Part shown: in pieces, positions 42,360-51,286 of the stretch
How positions within the stretch are numbered: the first letter of the stretch is position 1
Layout: the number at the start of each line of letters is the position of its first letter
DNA from: Paractinoplanes rishiriensis
GTDB taxonomy: Bacteria; Actinomycetota; Actinomycetes; Mycobacteriales; Micromonosporaceae
Assembly: GCF_016862375.1 (NCBI RefSeq)
Contig: NZ_BOMV01000051.1
Coordinates: 62,001 to 126,000 of the forward strand
Length of the DNA: 64,000 nucleotides
Direction of reading: 5' to 3'
Translations under genes and position numbers: made by a program
The notes under the pieces: generated by a model
The model's database searches: none
The model's input: only the letters and a program-made list of their open reading frames with translations
Told to the model about the DNA's origin: nothing

Positions 42360-43616
42360 ATGACGCCACGAGCCTGGGCAATCGGCACCTTTGTGCTGCT
42401 GGTCGTGCTGCTCGTGGTGTTCGCGGCGGTCACCGTCCCGTGGCAGCGGCCACCCGCGCCGCGCACCGACCAGCTCGACGCCCTCGGCCTGCTGCCCCGC
42501 GAGCAGGTCGAGCGGGCCCGCGAGTTCCGCGGCGAGCTCCGGCCGGGTTCGTACGCCGGGATGGCCCTCGGCCTGCTGGTCGCCCTCGTGCTCGGCCTCA
42601 CCCCGCTCGGGTCCTGGCTGGTCACCCAGGCCGGGCGCCCGTTCGGCGGCAACTGGGTGGCTCAGGCGCTGCTCGGCGGCCTGGCCGTGGTGCTGGTGGC
42701 CGACGTGGTGACGCTGCCGCTCGCCGCCTGGCGGCACACGATCATGGTCCGCTACGGCATCTCCACCCAGTCGTGGGGCGGCTGGACGGCCGACCTGCTG
42801 AAATCCTGGGCGGTCGGCGCGGTCATCGGCGGCCTGGCGCTGCTCGGCTTCTACACGATCACGCATTTCGCGCCGCGCTGGTGGTGGGCGCTGGGTGCGG
42901 TGGGTGCGGCCGGGCTCGTGGTGCTGCTCTCGTTCGTGCTGCCGGTGCTGGTCGAGCCGGTGTTCAACAAGTTCACCCCGATGGCCGACGGTCCGCTGCG
43001 CACCGAGCTGATCGAGCTGGCCGCCCGCGACGGGGTGCCGGTCCGCGACGTGCTGGTGGCCGACGCATCCCGGCGCACCCGGGCGGTGAATGCGTACGTG
43101 TCCGGCCTCGGCCCGACCCGCCGGATCGTCGTCTACGACACCATGCTGACCGAGGCCACCGGAGACGAGGTGGTGTCGGTGGTGGCGCACGAGCTGGGCC
43201 ACGCAAAGGACAACGACGTGTTCACCGGCACCGTCCTGGGTGCGCTCGGCACGGCGACCGCGGTGATCGCTCTCTACCTGCTCGGCGCGTGGACCGGCCT
43301 GCTGAGCCGGGCCGGGGTCGACTCGATCGCCGATCCGCGGGCCATCGGTCTGATGCTGGCCGTGGTCACGGTGGCCGGGCTGATAGCCGGGCCGGCCCAG
43401 GCGTTCGTCTCCCGGCGCATCGAGGCCCGGGCCGACGAGCACGCGCTGCGGCTGACCGGCGACCCGGCCACGTTCGAGGCCATGCAGCGCCGCCTCGGCT
43501 CCGTCAACCTGTCCGATCCCGACCCGCCGGCCTGGGAGCACATCATCTTCGCCTCACACCCGTCCACGGTGGAACGGATGGCGGCGGCTCGCGCCTTCGC
43601 CCGGGGGGCCCGCTGA
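42360..43616 (+). CDS. M48-family membrane zinc metallopeptidase (Ste24-like)
   Basis: A 418-residue integral membrane protease with several helices in the first 200 residues. The zinc motif VVAHELGHAKDNDV is near residue 277, and the third ligand Glu is in RIEARADEHALRL. The N-terminal Ste24-type domain contains RYGISTQSWGGWTAD. It likely acts in membrane protein quality control. The stop TGA overlaps the pimB ATG by one base (43616), so the mannosyltransferase is translated from the same message. Confidence 0.92.
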   Translation: MTPRAWAIGTFVLLVVLLVVFAAVTVPWQRPPAPRTDQLDALGLLPREQVERAREFRGELRPGSYAGMALGLLVALVLGLTPLGSWLVTQAGRPFGGNWVAQALLGGLAVVLVADVVTLPLAAWRHTIMVRYGISTQSWGGWTADLLKSWAVGAVIGGLALLGFYTITHFAPRWWWALGAVGAAGLVVLLSFVLPVLVEPVFNKFTPMADGPLRTELIELAARDGVPVRDVLVADASRRTRAVNAYVSGLGPTRRIVVYDTMLTEATGDEVVSVVAHELGHAKDNDVFTGTVLGALGTATAVIALYLLGAWTGLLSRAGVDSIADPRAIGLMLAVVTVAGLIAGPAQAFVSRRIEARADEHALRLTGDPATFEAMQRRLGSVNLSDPDPPAWEHIIFASHPSTVERMAAARAFARGAR

Positions 43617-44773
43617 TGGGACGCACGCTGCTCGTCACCAACGACTTCCCGCCCCGGCACGGCGGCATCCAGCAGTTCGTGCACAACCTGGCGGTCCGGC
43701 AGCCGGCCGGCTCGCTGGTGGTCTACGCCTCGACGTGGAAGGGCGCCGAGAAATTCGACGCCGAGCAGCCGTTCGAGGTGGTGCGCGAGCAGACCGGGGT
43801 GCTGCTGCCCACGCCCGCGGTGGCGCGACGGGCCGCCGCGCTGGCCCGCGAGCACGGCTGCGACAAGGTCTGGTTCGGCGCGGCCGCACCGCTCGGCCTG
43901 CTCGCCGACGGCCTGCGCCGGTCGGCCGGTGTCGAGCGCGCGGTCGCGATCACCCACGGCCACGAGATCGGCTGGGCCGCGCTGCCCGGCGCCCGCCAGT
44001 TGTTGCGCCGCATCGCCCGGGGCAACGACGTGGTGACATACCTCGGCGAATTCCAGCGCACCCGGCTCGACCGGGCGCTGGCCGGCCTCACCGACCTCGA
44101 GCGGCTGGCGCCCGGCGTCGACGTCGACGCGTTCCACCCCGGGGTCGACGGCAGCGAGGTCCGCAAACGCCACGGCCTGTCCGATCGCCCGGTGGTCGTG
44201 TGCGTCTCGCGGCTGGTCCCGCGCAAGGGCCAGGACATGCTGATCCGCGCCCTGCCGACGATCCGCCGCCGGGTGCCCGGCGCCGCGCTGCTGCTAGTCA
44301 GCGGCGGCCCGTACCGCCAAAAACTCGAACGGCTGGCCCGCGACCAGGGCGTCGAGTCCGATGTGGTGTTCACCGGTTCGGTGCCCTGGGCCGAGCTGCC
44401 CGAGCACTATGCGGCCGGCGACGTGTACGCGATGCCGTGCCGCACCCGAGCCGCCGGCCTGGACGTGGAGGGCCTCGGCATCGTCTACCTGGAGGCGTCC
44501 GCGGTCGGCCTGCCGGTGGTCGGCGGCGATTCCGGCGGAGCCCCCGACGCGGTCCGCGAGGGCGAAACCGGCTACGTGGTGGGCGGCCGCGACGTGCCCG
44601 CCCTGGCCGCCCGCCTCACCGACCTGCTGGCCGACCCCACCCGAGCCCGAGCGATGGGCGCAGCCGGCCGCGCCTGGGTGGAGCGCGAGTGGCGCTGGGA
44701 AAAGCAGGCGGCCCGCCTGCACGACATGCTCAACCCGCTAAACCCCCTCAACTCTCAAGGAGCCGAAACCTGA
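43616..44773 (+). CDS. pimB: GT4 mannosyltransferase, PimB'-like (GDP-mannose-dependent)
   Basis: Predicted to add the second mannose of phosphatidylinositol mannosides at the membrane's inner face. The 385-residue protein has TNDFPPRHGGIQQFVHNLA at the start, the phosphate loop GVDVDAFHP, VSRLVPRKGQDMLI and the Ex7E motif in AGLDVEGLGIVYLEASAVG. It resembles Rv2188c. The start ATG 43616 follows from overlap with the M48 stop. It is not in a polysaccharide cluster, which fits a housekeeping role. Confidence 0.88.
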   Translation: MGRTLLVTNDFPPRHGGIQQFVHNLAVRQPAGSLVVYASTWKGAEKFDAEQPFEVVREQTGVLLPTPAVARRAAALAREHGCDKVWFGAAAPLGLLADGLRRSAGVERAVAITHGHEIGWAALPGARQLLRRIARGNDVVTYLGEFQRTRLDRALAGLTDLERLAPGVDVDAFHPGVDGSEVRKRHGLSDRPVVVCVSRLVPRKGQDMLIRALPTIRRRVPGAALLLVSGGPYRQKLERLARDQGVESDVVFTGSVPWAELPEHYAAGDVYAMPCRTRAAGLDVEGLGIVYLEASAVGLPVVGGDSGGAPDAVREGETGYVVGGRDVPALAARLTDLLADPTRARAMGAAGRAWVEREWRWEKQAARLHDMLNPLNPLNSQGAET

Positions 44774-44907
44774 TAGACGGACGTGCCCGAAAGGCGTAGG
44801 AAAGTCACAGAGCTTCCGGCCCGCTGCGTCGCGAGCCGCCCGAGCGTCAAGCGCGCCCACGCGCGGACGCGGAGCTCGCGCTGAGGGACCCCGAGACGGA
44901 GCCTCCG

Positions 44908-47094
44908 ATGCCGGACGCCACCACCGACGCAGACCTCCCCGACCCACCCCCGCCGGCACCACCCGCCCCTGCCGCGCCCGACCCTCGCGCCGAGGCGCAC
45001 CCGGCTGACGCGCGCACGCCGGTCACCTGCGCAGACGCCCGGACCCCGGGCGCCGGCGGCGCGGATGCGAGTGCGGTGGGCGGCCTTGCCGTGGGCGCTC
45101 GGCCGGCTGACGGCCGCGTCCTCGGTGCGGCCTCGCTCTCATCCGACTCCCTCTCCTCCGGGCGGCGGGCTGACGCGGCCGGGGGTGAGGCGGATCCGCG
45201 GGCGGACGTGCGGGAGGAGTTTGAGGCTCGGCTTGAGGATGGGGAGTTGGAGCTGCCCTACTGGCTCACCAGCACCGAGGAGGCGGCCAACACCAGCTTT
45301 GCGCGGATGTTGCAGCGGCTTCCTGCTCTGCTGCGGGAAGCGTGGCTGCTCGGGTGGCGGGCCGACAAGCGGACCACGGTGGCGGTCGTGATTCTGCAGC
45401 TGGCGGGGGGTGTGGCCAGTGCCGTGGGGCTGATCAGCGTGGTGGGGGTGTTCGACGGGTTGCTGCGGGACGGGCCAACGCCGGAACGGGTGCGGGCCGC
45501 CGTACCCTCTCTGCTTTTGGTCATTGGGGCCGCGGCCGTGCGTGGTGCACTCACCGCGGCTGCTGTGGCGGCGAACGGGCGGCTGTCGCCCAAGGTCTAC
45601 CAGGCTGCCGAGATGCGCCTTTTGTCGCTTACCACGCGGGTTGACCTGGCCACCTTTGACTCGCCGGACTGGCGGGACGCCATGGAGCGGGCGCGGGACC
45701 GGGGGATTTCGGCGGCGCAGCAGCTGGTTGACCGGGCGATCGAGCTGGCCACGAACATGGTCGGGTTGATCGCGGCGGCGGGGGTGCTGGCGGTGCTGCA
45801 TCCGGTGCTGTTGCCGCTGCTGGTGCTGTCGGTGATTCCGGTGGGGTGGGCGTCGATGCGGTCGGCGCGGCTGGGATACCGGCGGATGCTGCGGCTCATC
45901 GCGGTGTGGCGGCGGCAGCGGATGCTGGCCGAACTGCTGGCCGCGCGGGAGCCGGCGCCGGAGCTGCGGGCGTTCACCCTGCGGTCGTTTCTGCTCGACG
46001 AGGTCCGGCGGCTGCTGCGGATTTCCACGAACGAGGAGATCCGGGTCTCCAACCGCCAGGTGCGCACCAACCTGATCGGCACGGCGCTGAGCGCGGCCGC
46101 GACCGGGGTCACGTACGCGGTCCTGCTCTGGCTGCTCTGGACGGGACGGATGGAACTGGCCGCCGGCGGCGCCGCGGCGTACGCGATCAATGTTGGTATT
46201 GGGAAGTTGCGGGAGATTGCGTTCACCGTCAACCGCGTGTTCGAGCAGGGGCTGTACTTCGCGGACTTCCAGGGCTTCTGTGACCTGTCGCAGCGGCGGG
46301 CCGAACCGACGCCGGGTGGAGTGGCGCCGCCGGCCTTCCGGGAGATCCGGCTGGAGGGGGTGACGTTCAGCTATCCGGACGCGGACCGGCCGGCCGTGCG
46401 GGACGTGAGCCTCACGCTGCGCCGCGGCGAGGTGGTCGCGCTCGTCGGGGAGAACGGATCCGGCAAATCGACCCTGGCGGCACTGCTCGCGGGGCTGTAC
46501 CGGCCGCAGGAGGGCACCGTGACCTGGGACGGGCAGGACGCGAACGGCCTCGACCCGGACACCCTGCGCGAGCGGGTTGCGGTGGTCATGCAGGAGCCCA
46601 CCCGGTGGCCGCTGTCGGCGCGCCTGAACATCACGATCGGCCGGTACGAGCGGCTGGCGCACACCTCGGAGGTGCACGCGGCGGCGCGGGCGGGTGACGC
46701 GCACGAGTTCGTGATGGAGCTGACCAGGCAGTACGAGACGCTGCTGTCCCGGCACTTCACCGACGGCGCCGACCTGTCCGGCGGCCAGTGGCAGCGGCTC
46801 GCGGTGAGCCGGGCCTTCTACCGCGACGCCCCGTTGCTGATCTGCGACGAGCCGACCGCGAACCTGGACGCCCGCGCCGAACACAGCGTCTACCAGCGGC
46901 TCCGCGAGTTGGCGGCCGGCCGCACGGTCGTGCTGATCACGCACCGGATGGCGAGCGTCCGCGAGGCCGACCGGATCTACGTGCTCGACCACGGCGCAAT
47001 CGTCGAGCAGGGCGATCACGAGGAACTGATGGCGGCCGGCGGCATCTACTCGCAGCTGTTCACGCTGCAGGCGAGCGCGTATCAGTCGGCCTGA
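44908..47094 (+). CDS. ABC exporter with fused permease and ATPase domains
   Basis: A 728-residue half-transporter. The first 100 or so residues are a Pro/Ala/Asp-rich disordered extension. The membrane domain (about 130-420) has six helices. The ATPase domain has GENGSGKST, LSGGQWQRLAVSRAF, LLICDEPTANLD and ITHRMAS. It probably works as a dimer. The extension is unusual, and an internal start near residue 100 is possible; ATG 44908 has a GGAG site. The substrate is unknown; the next genes are a thioredoxin and a DUF4395 protein. Confidence 0.9.
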   Translation: MPDATTDADLPDPPPPAPPAPAAPDPRAEAHPADARTPVTCADARTPGAGGADASAVGGLAVGARPADGRVLGAASLSSDSLSSGRRADAAGGEADPRADVREEFEARLEDGELELPYWLTSTEEAANTSFARMLQRLPALLREAWLLGWRADKRTTVAVVILQLAGGVASAVGLISVVGVFDGLLRDGPTPERVRAAVPSLLLVIGAAAVRGALTAAAVAANGRLSPKVYQAAEMRLLSLTTRVDLATFDSPDWRDAMERARDRGISAAQQLVDRAIELATNMVGLIAAAGVLAVLHPVLLPLLVLSVIPVGWASMRSARLGYRRMLRLIAVWRRQRMLAELLAAREPAPELRAFTLRSFLLDEVRRLLRISTNEEIRVSNRQVRTNLIGTALSAAATGVTYAVLLWLLWTGRMELAAGGAAAYAINVGIGKLREIAFTVNRVFEQGLYFADFQGFCDLSQRRAEPTPGGVAPPAFREIRLEGVTFSYPDADRPAVRDVSLTLRRGEVVALVGENGSGKSTLAALLAGLYRPQEGTVTWDGQDANGLDPDTLRERVAVVMQEPTRWPLSARLNITIGRYERLAHTSEVHAAARAGDAHEFVMELTRQYETLLSRHFTDGADLSGGQWQRLAVSRAFYRDAPLLICDEPTANLDARAEHSVYQRLRELAAGRTVVLITHRMASVREADRIYVLDHGAIVEQGDHEELMAAGGIYSQLFTLQASAYQSA

Positions 47095-47121
47095 GCAACC
47101 GGCGCGTGCCAGAGTTGATCC

Positions 47122-47886
47122 ATGGACTGGGTGGGCGTGCTCATGGTGGTGGTCGTGCTGATCATGGGCGTCATGGCGGGCCTGCTGCGCCGCCGCATGG
47201 ACGGCAAGTTCCGCGACGTCGCGGAGGCCAAGAATCAGCTCGCGCAGTTCGTGGAAAATCGCGATAAATCGCCCGAGGCGGCCGCGACGGCCGCGAATGC
47301 GGCCTCGAACGCGGCGGCGGCTGCGGTTCCGGCGCCGGCTGGGAGGCCGGCCAAGCCGAGAGCATTGCACCTGGTACGCGACGACGAGGCGGCCCCGAGC
47401 AGCGGGCGCGAGGGGGCGGCGGGCAGCGGGCGCGAGGGGGCGGCGGGCAGCGGGCGTGACGGGGCGGAAGGCAGTGGGCGTGACGGGGCGGAAGGCAGTG
47501 GGGTCATCCCGGATGCGACGGAGGAGCCGGGGGTCGTCGAGTCACCTGCCGCCGGCGACGACCGGCTGGATCCCGGGCTGCTGGAGCGCCTCGGTGTCCG
47601 GCCCGCGCAGGCCACGATTCTCCAGTTCTCGACGGCCTTCTGTGCTCCCTGCCGGGCCGTCCGCCGGATCAGCACCGAGGTCGCCGACCTCCTGCCGAGT
47701 GTGCAGCACGTCGAGGTCGACGCCGAGAGCCACCTCGACGAGGTGCGGGCGCTGAACATCTGGCGTACCCCGACCCTGCTCCTGCTCGACGCCGACGGCC
47801 GGGTGAGCAAGCGGGCCACCGGCGTACCCAGCAAGCCGCAACTGATCGCCGCGCTCGCCGACATCCTGCCGGCCGCCGATTCTTGA
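47122..47886 (+). CDS. Membrane-anchored thioredoxin-fold protein
   Basis: A 254-residue protein with an N-terminal transmembrane helix (about residues 3-22), an Ala/Gly-rich linker containing four octapeptide repeats of SGRE/DGA-type, and a C-terminal thioredoxin domain. The active site is Cys174-Ala-Pro-Cys177 in FCAPCR, and the cis-Pro loop is WRTPTLLLLD. With the linker on the cytoplasmic or outer face, it could be a dithiol reductase. DUF4395 membrane proteins are often found next to such thioredoxins, as here. CAGAGT is 6 nt before ATG 47122. Confidence 0.88.
   Translation: MDWVGVLMVVVVLIMGVMAGLLRRRMDGKFRDVAEAKNQLAQFVENRDKSPEAAATAANAASNAAAAAVPAPAGRPAKPRALHLVRDDEAAPSSGREGAAGSGREGAAGSGRDGAEGSGRDGAEGSGVIPDATEEPGVVESPAAGDDRLDPGLLERLGVRPAQATILQFSTAFCAPCRAVRRISTEVADLLPSVQHVEVDAESHLDEVRALNIWRTPTLLLLDADGRVSKRATGVPSKPQLIAALADILPAADS
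47401..47496. repeat. 24-bp tandem repeat (4 copies) in the thioredoxin gene
   Basis: Copies begin at 47401, 47425, 47449 and 47473. The first two and the last two differ from each other by a few bases, so a duplication of a dimer is likely. They encode SGREGAAG and SGRDGAEG. Confidence 0.9.
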
Positions 47887-47947
47887 CCGCGGCGCTCGTG
47901 ATGCCTCTCACCTCGGCAAGCGCGCCGCGCGGTGCGACCCTTCACGG

Positions 47948-48361
47948 ATGGAACTCGATCCCCGCGGGCAGCGCTTCGCCGCGGCGCTGACCAGCGTCGT
48001 TCTCATCGTGGTGCTGATTACCGGCTCGGGGTGGCTGGCGCTGGCGCAGACCGTGATCTTCGCGGTCGCGGCCGTCGATCCGCGGCGCAGCCCGTACGCG
48101 TACCTCTATCGCCTTCTGGTCCTGCCGCGCCTGGGACCGCCATCGGAACGGGAGCCCGTGGCCCCCGTCCGTTTCGCCCAGTCTGTCGGTTTCACGTTTC
48201 TGTTGCTGGCCGCGTTCGGGTATCTCACCGGGCTGACCGCGCTGGGGCTGATCTTCGCCGCCTTCGCATTGCTCGCGGCGTTCCTCAACGCGGCGTTCGG
48301 CCTCTGCCTGGGGTGTGAGGCCTACCTGGCGATCCGGCGGCTGACCGCGCGGACCACTTAG
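47948..48361 (+). CDS. DUF4395 family membrane protein
   Basis: A 137-residue protein with four membrane segments. DUF4395 features are DPRRSPYAYLYRLLVLPRLG, FAQSVGFTFLLLA and the end FGLCLGCEAYLAIRRL with a Cys pair. The cysteines are close to the membrane and could exchange disulfides with the thioredoxin encoded upstream; this is inference. The start is ATG 47948 with GACCCT 6 nt upstream. The stop abuts that of the convergent response-regulator gene. Confidence 0.88.
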   Translation: MELDPRGQRFAAALTSVVLIVVLITGSGWLALAQTVIFAVAAVDPRRSPYAYLYRLLVLPRLGPPSEREPVAPVRFAQSVGFTFLLLAAFGYLTGLTALGLIFAAFALLAAFLNAAFGLCLGCEAYLAIRRLTARTT

Positions 48362-49030
48362 TCAGAACTTCGGGGCATCCGGCGCTTCGAGCAGGCCCAG
48401 CCGGAGCGCCGTCATCAGCGCCTGCGCCCGGTTGGCCGCGCCCAGCTTCTCGTACAGCTTCGAGATGTGGGTCTTGGCCGTGGACTCCGACACGAACAGC
48501 TGCTTGGCGATGCCGGCCACGCTCATGCCGTCGGCCAGCAGTCGCAGCACCTGGCCCTCGCGCGGCGAGAGCTGCGGGCCGGACGGGGCGAGCCGGCGCT
48601 TCATGGCCTCGGCCAGATCTGCCGCGGTGAAGGCGCTGGGCGCCGACGCCGCGTGCCGGGCGGCCGCGACCACCTCGTCGGCGGGTGCGGTCTTGGGCAC
48701 GAACGCGCTGGCACCGGCCTCGAGCGCACCGAAGAGCTGGTCGTCGCCCGCGTACATGGTCAGCACGACGATGCCCATGTTGGCGTTGTTCTTACGCAGG
48801 GCCTTGGTGGCCTCCAGGCCGCTGCCGTCGGGCAGCCGGAGGTCCATGATCACGACGTCCGGCTGCAGGGCACCGGCCTGACGGACCGCCTCGGCGGCCG
48901 TTGCCGCCTCGCCGACCACCTCGAACTGCCGGTCGCGCTCGAATGCGTGTCGCAGCCCCTTACGAATCAGGTCGTGATCGTCGACAAGGAGGACCTTGGT
49001 GCGCGTGGTAGGCGCAGGACTGGTCGACAT
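48362..49030 (-). CDS. NarL/LuxR-family response regulator
   Basis: A 222-residue regulator. The receiver domain (about 10-125) has VDDHDLIRKGL and the phospho-acceptor Asp in VVIMDLRLPDGSG. The C-terminal helix-turn-helix has LSPREGQVLRLLADGMSVAG and VSESTAKTHISKLYEKLGA. It is 7 bp downstream of the sensor kinase gene, so they form one operon and a cognate pair. Confidence 0.94.
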   Translation of the reverse strand: MSTSPAPTTRTKVLLVDDHDLIRKGLRHAFERDRQFEVVGEAATAAEAVRQAGALQPDVVIMDLRLPDGSGLEATKALRKNNANMGIVVLTMYAGDDQLFGALEAGASAFVPKTAPADEVVAAARHAASAPSAFTAADLAEAMKRRLAPSGPQLSPREGQVLRLLADGMSVAGIAKQLFVSESTAKTHISKLYEKLGAANRAQALMTALRLGLLEAPDAPKF

Positions 49031-49037
49031 GCTCGGG

Positions 49038-50735
49038 TTACTCCCCTTCTGGAGCGGAAACGCTATCCCGCACGCTATCGCGCTTGGCGGAAGAACCGAG
49101 CACTACGGCCACGGTTGTCCCGCTGGGGTGTCGCGGCGTGATCTTGAGTCGGCCCCGGATCCGTTCCGCTCGCTCGGCCATGATGGTGAGACCGTACCGA
49201 CCGTCCGGGCGGTCGTCGGCAAAACCCTTACCGTCGTCGGAGACTTCGATCTCCGCGTACGGGGGGTCGACAGTGCAGGTGACCCACAGGTTAGAGGCAC
49301 CCGCGTGCTTGCGCGCGTTGGTGATCGCCTCTTGGGCGATGCGCAACAACTCGGCCTCCGTCGCGGCGGGTAGCCGCGCCGTCGACTCGTCGAACGTGAA
49401 GTGCACGCGCAGGCCGGCCGAAGTGCCCAGAGTCCGCGCGTATTCGGCGATCGCCGCCGCCAGGCCGCCATTGCGGTCCACCTCGGAACGCAGCTCGAAC
49501 AGGCTCAGCCGCAGCTCGGTGATCACCCGCGTCACCTCGTTGCGCAGGGTGCGCAATTCCTCGGCCGTCTCCTCGGTGCCCTCGGGCAGGGTGGCCAGCG
49601 CGTTGTCGATCCCGTAGCCGACCATGACGAGTTCCTGCGCGACGCCGTCGTGGATCTCGCGGGCCAGCCGCTGACGCTCCTCATTGGTGGCCAGCGAGCG
49701 CACGTCGTCGAAGAGCAGGGCGGCCTCCAGCCGCAGCGCGGCCGGCTCGGTCACGCCGGTCACGTCGAAGACCACGCCCGAGGGGTACGCGCTGGAGACG
49801 TCCGCCTCGAGGATGACCAGCCCGATCGTGCGCACGCCGGCGACCAGCGGCACGACCAGCGAGGACACGTCGCCGCCGCGGTGCGAGCGGGCCTGCGAGC
49901 GGCTCGCCACCTGCGGCTGCTGGGTGGTCCAGGCCTCGGCCACCGCCGATTCCGAGTCGAGAGTCGTCTCCCAGTCGACCCGGTCGGCGCCGGTCTGGGC
50001 CAGCACCACCAGCCGGCCGCCACCGCTGGTCGACAGCACCGCGGCGCGGTCGCCGGGCGCCACCATGCGCAGTTCCTCGAGCAGGTGCTCGGAGATGCCA
50101 CCCGGGTCGAGGGTGGCGCCGGGCAGCGAACGGGCCACGCTGCGCAGCTGGGTGAGCAGGCGGGTGGCCTCGGCGTACGGCTGCGGGGTGGGTTCGGCGG
50201 GCTGCATGAACTGGCGCATGGCGTCGGCCGCGAACGTGACGATTGCGCCGAGCACCAGCCACTGCCCGCTGGCGGCCAGGAAGCCGGGCTGGGTGATCGG
50301 GCTGGGGCTGGCGCCGCCGATCAGCGTGCCGCCGGCCACCAGTGCCACGGCCGCGACGCCGAGCAGCGCGGCGCCCTCGGTCGGCTTGCGGCGCAGGGCG
50401 GCGGTGAGCAGCGGGACCGCCAGATAGGGCAGGACGGCCTCGGCGCCGAACCCGGGCGCGCTCACGGTGCCGCTGCGGTCGGCCGCCAGCGCGATCGAGC
50501 CGGCCGCCAGCCCGGTGACCGCGACCTCGGCGAACCGGCCCAGCGGCCCGAACAGCCGGTGGTCGGGCGCGATGAACGCGGGCAGCGCGGCGACCAGCAG
50601 CAGGGCGATCCAGCGCAGCTGACCGGGTTCCTTGGTGAGGATCAGAGTGAGTGCCGCGACCAGCGCCAGCATGATGATGCGCGCCGTCACCGCAAGCGGT
50701 TGGACGCGCGAGGAGACCCTGATCAGCACCGGCAC
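49038..50735 (-). CDS. Sensor histidine kinase, NarL-partner type, with GAF-like domain
   Basis: A 565-residue membrane sensor. It has several hydrophobic segments in the first 200 residues, a GAF-like domain at about 210-355, a HisKA_3 dimerisation segment LAREIHDGVAQELVMVGYGID with the phospho-His, and a HATPase domain with AQEAITNARKHAGAS and VSDDGKGF. I start it at GTG 50735; a GGAGGAC site lies 13 nt upstream, a long distance, so the start is uncertain. The signal is unknown. Confidence 0.9.
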   Translation of the reverse strand: MPVLIRVSSRVQPLAVTARIIMLALVAALTLILTKEPGQLRWIALLLVAALPAFIAPDHRLFGPLGRFAEVAVTGLAAGSIALAADRSGTVSAPGFGAEAVLPYLAVPLLTAALRRKPTEGAALLGVAAVALVAGGTLIGGASPSPITQPGFLAASGQWLVLGAIVTFAADAMRQFMQPAEPTPQPYAEATRLLTQLRSVARSLPGATLDPGGISEHLLEELRMVAPGDRAAVLSTSGGGRLVVLAQTGADRVDWETTLDSESAVAEAWTTQQPQVASRSQARSHRGGDVSSLVVPLVAGVRTIGLVILEADVSSAYPSGVVFDVTGVTEPAALRLEAALLFDDVRSLATNEERQRLAREIHDGVAQELVMVGYGIDNALATLPEGTEETAEELRTLRNEVTRVITELRLSLFELRSEVDRNGGLAAAIAEYARTLGTSAGLRVHFTFDESTARLPAATEAELLRIAQEAITNARKHAGASNLWVTCTVDPPYAEIEVSDDGKGFADDRPDGRYGLTIMAERAERIRGRLKITPRHPSGTTVAVVLGSSAKRDSVRDSVSAPEGE

Positions 50736-50804
50736 CTGACGGATGGTAGTCCTCCGAGTCCGTGGCGCCACGGCCCGGTCGTCTGGATTGTCGTAGCCAC
50801 GCGG

Positions 50805-50810
50805 TAGCCT
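50805..50810 (+). promoter_or_regulatory. Likely -10 box of the SRPBCC gene (leaderless)
   Basis: TAGCCT, 6 nt before ATG 50817. The same hexamer serves the CtaG-like and NUDIX genes. Confidence 0.45.
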
Positions 50811-50816
50811 CCGTGC

Positions 50817-51269
50817 ATGGCGGATACCTCGACGCAGTCGATCCAGGTCCATGCGCCCGTCGACCGCGTGGCCGCGGTGATCTGCGACTTCCCGCGCTAT
50901 CCCGAGTGGGTCGACGCGTGCAAACAGGTAGAGGTCCTGCAGGAATACGAGGACGGCTACGCGGCCCAGGTCCGGTTCGTGATCGACGCCGGCGTGATGG
51001 CCGACGATTACACCCTTGAGTACGCGTACGCCGACGATCTCTCCCGGATCGAGTGGCACCTGGTCGAGCCGTCCAAGACGCAGAAATCGCAGCAGGGCTC
51101 CTACGACCTCGAGTCCGCCGGCGACGGCACCACCACGGTTACTTACTCGCTGGAGGTGGAACTCTCCATCGGCATGCTGGGGATGTTCCGCCGCAAAGCC
51201 GAAAAACTGATCATGGACACGGCGCTCAAGCAGCTCAAGCGCCGCGTCGAGAGCCTGCCAGCGAGCTGA
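50817..51269 (+). CDS. SRPBCC (START/polyketide cyclase-like) family protein
   Basis: A 150-residue helix-grip protein that should bind a hydrophobic ligand. It has the pattern QSIQVHAPVDRVAAVICDFPRYPEW at the start and a C-terminal helix IMDTALKQLKRRVESL. M. tuberculosis has a similar gene (Rv2185c, as I recall). The ligand is unknown. The gene is followed after 17 bp by the Ala/Lys-repeat protein. Confidence 0.88.
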   Translation: MADTSTQSIQVHAPVDRVAAVICDFPRYPEWVDACKQVEVLQEYEDGYAAQVRFVIDAGVMADDYTLEYAYADDLSRIEWHLVEPSKTQKSQQGSYDLESAGDGTTTVTYSLEVELSIGMLGMFRRKAEKLIMDTALKQLKRRVESLPAS

Positions 51270-51286
51270 GAGCGGAGAGCGGGGAC

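Noticed and set aside
45139..47370. 743-codon minus-strand open frame opposite the ABC exporter
   Set aside because: The plus strand encodes Walker A, signature and Walker B in order; the minus frame has only low-complexity Arg/Pro/Gln sequence.
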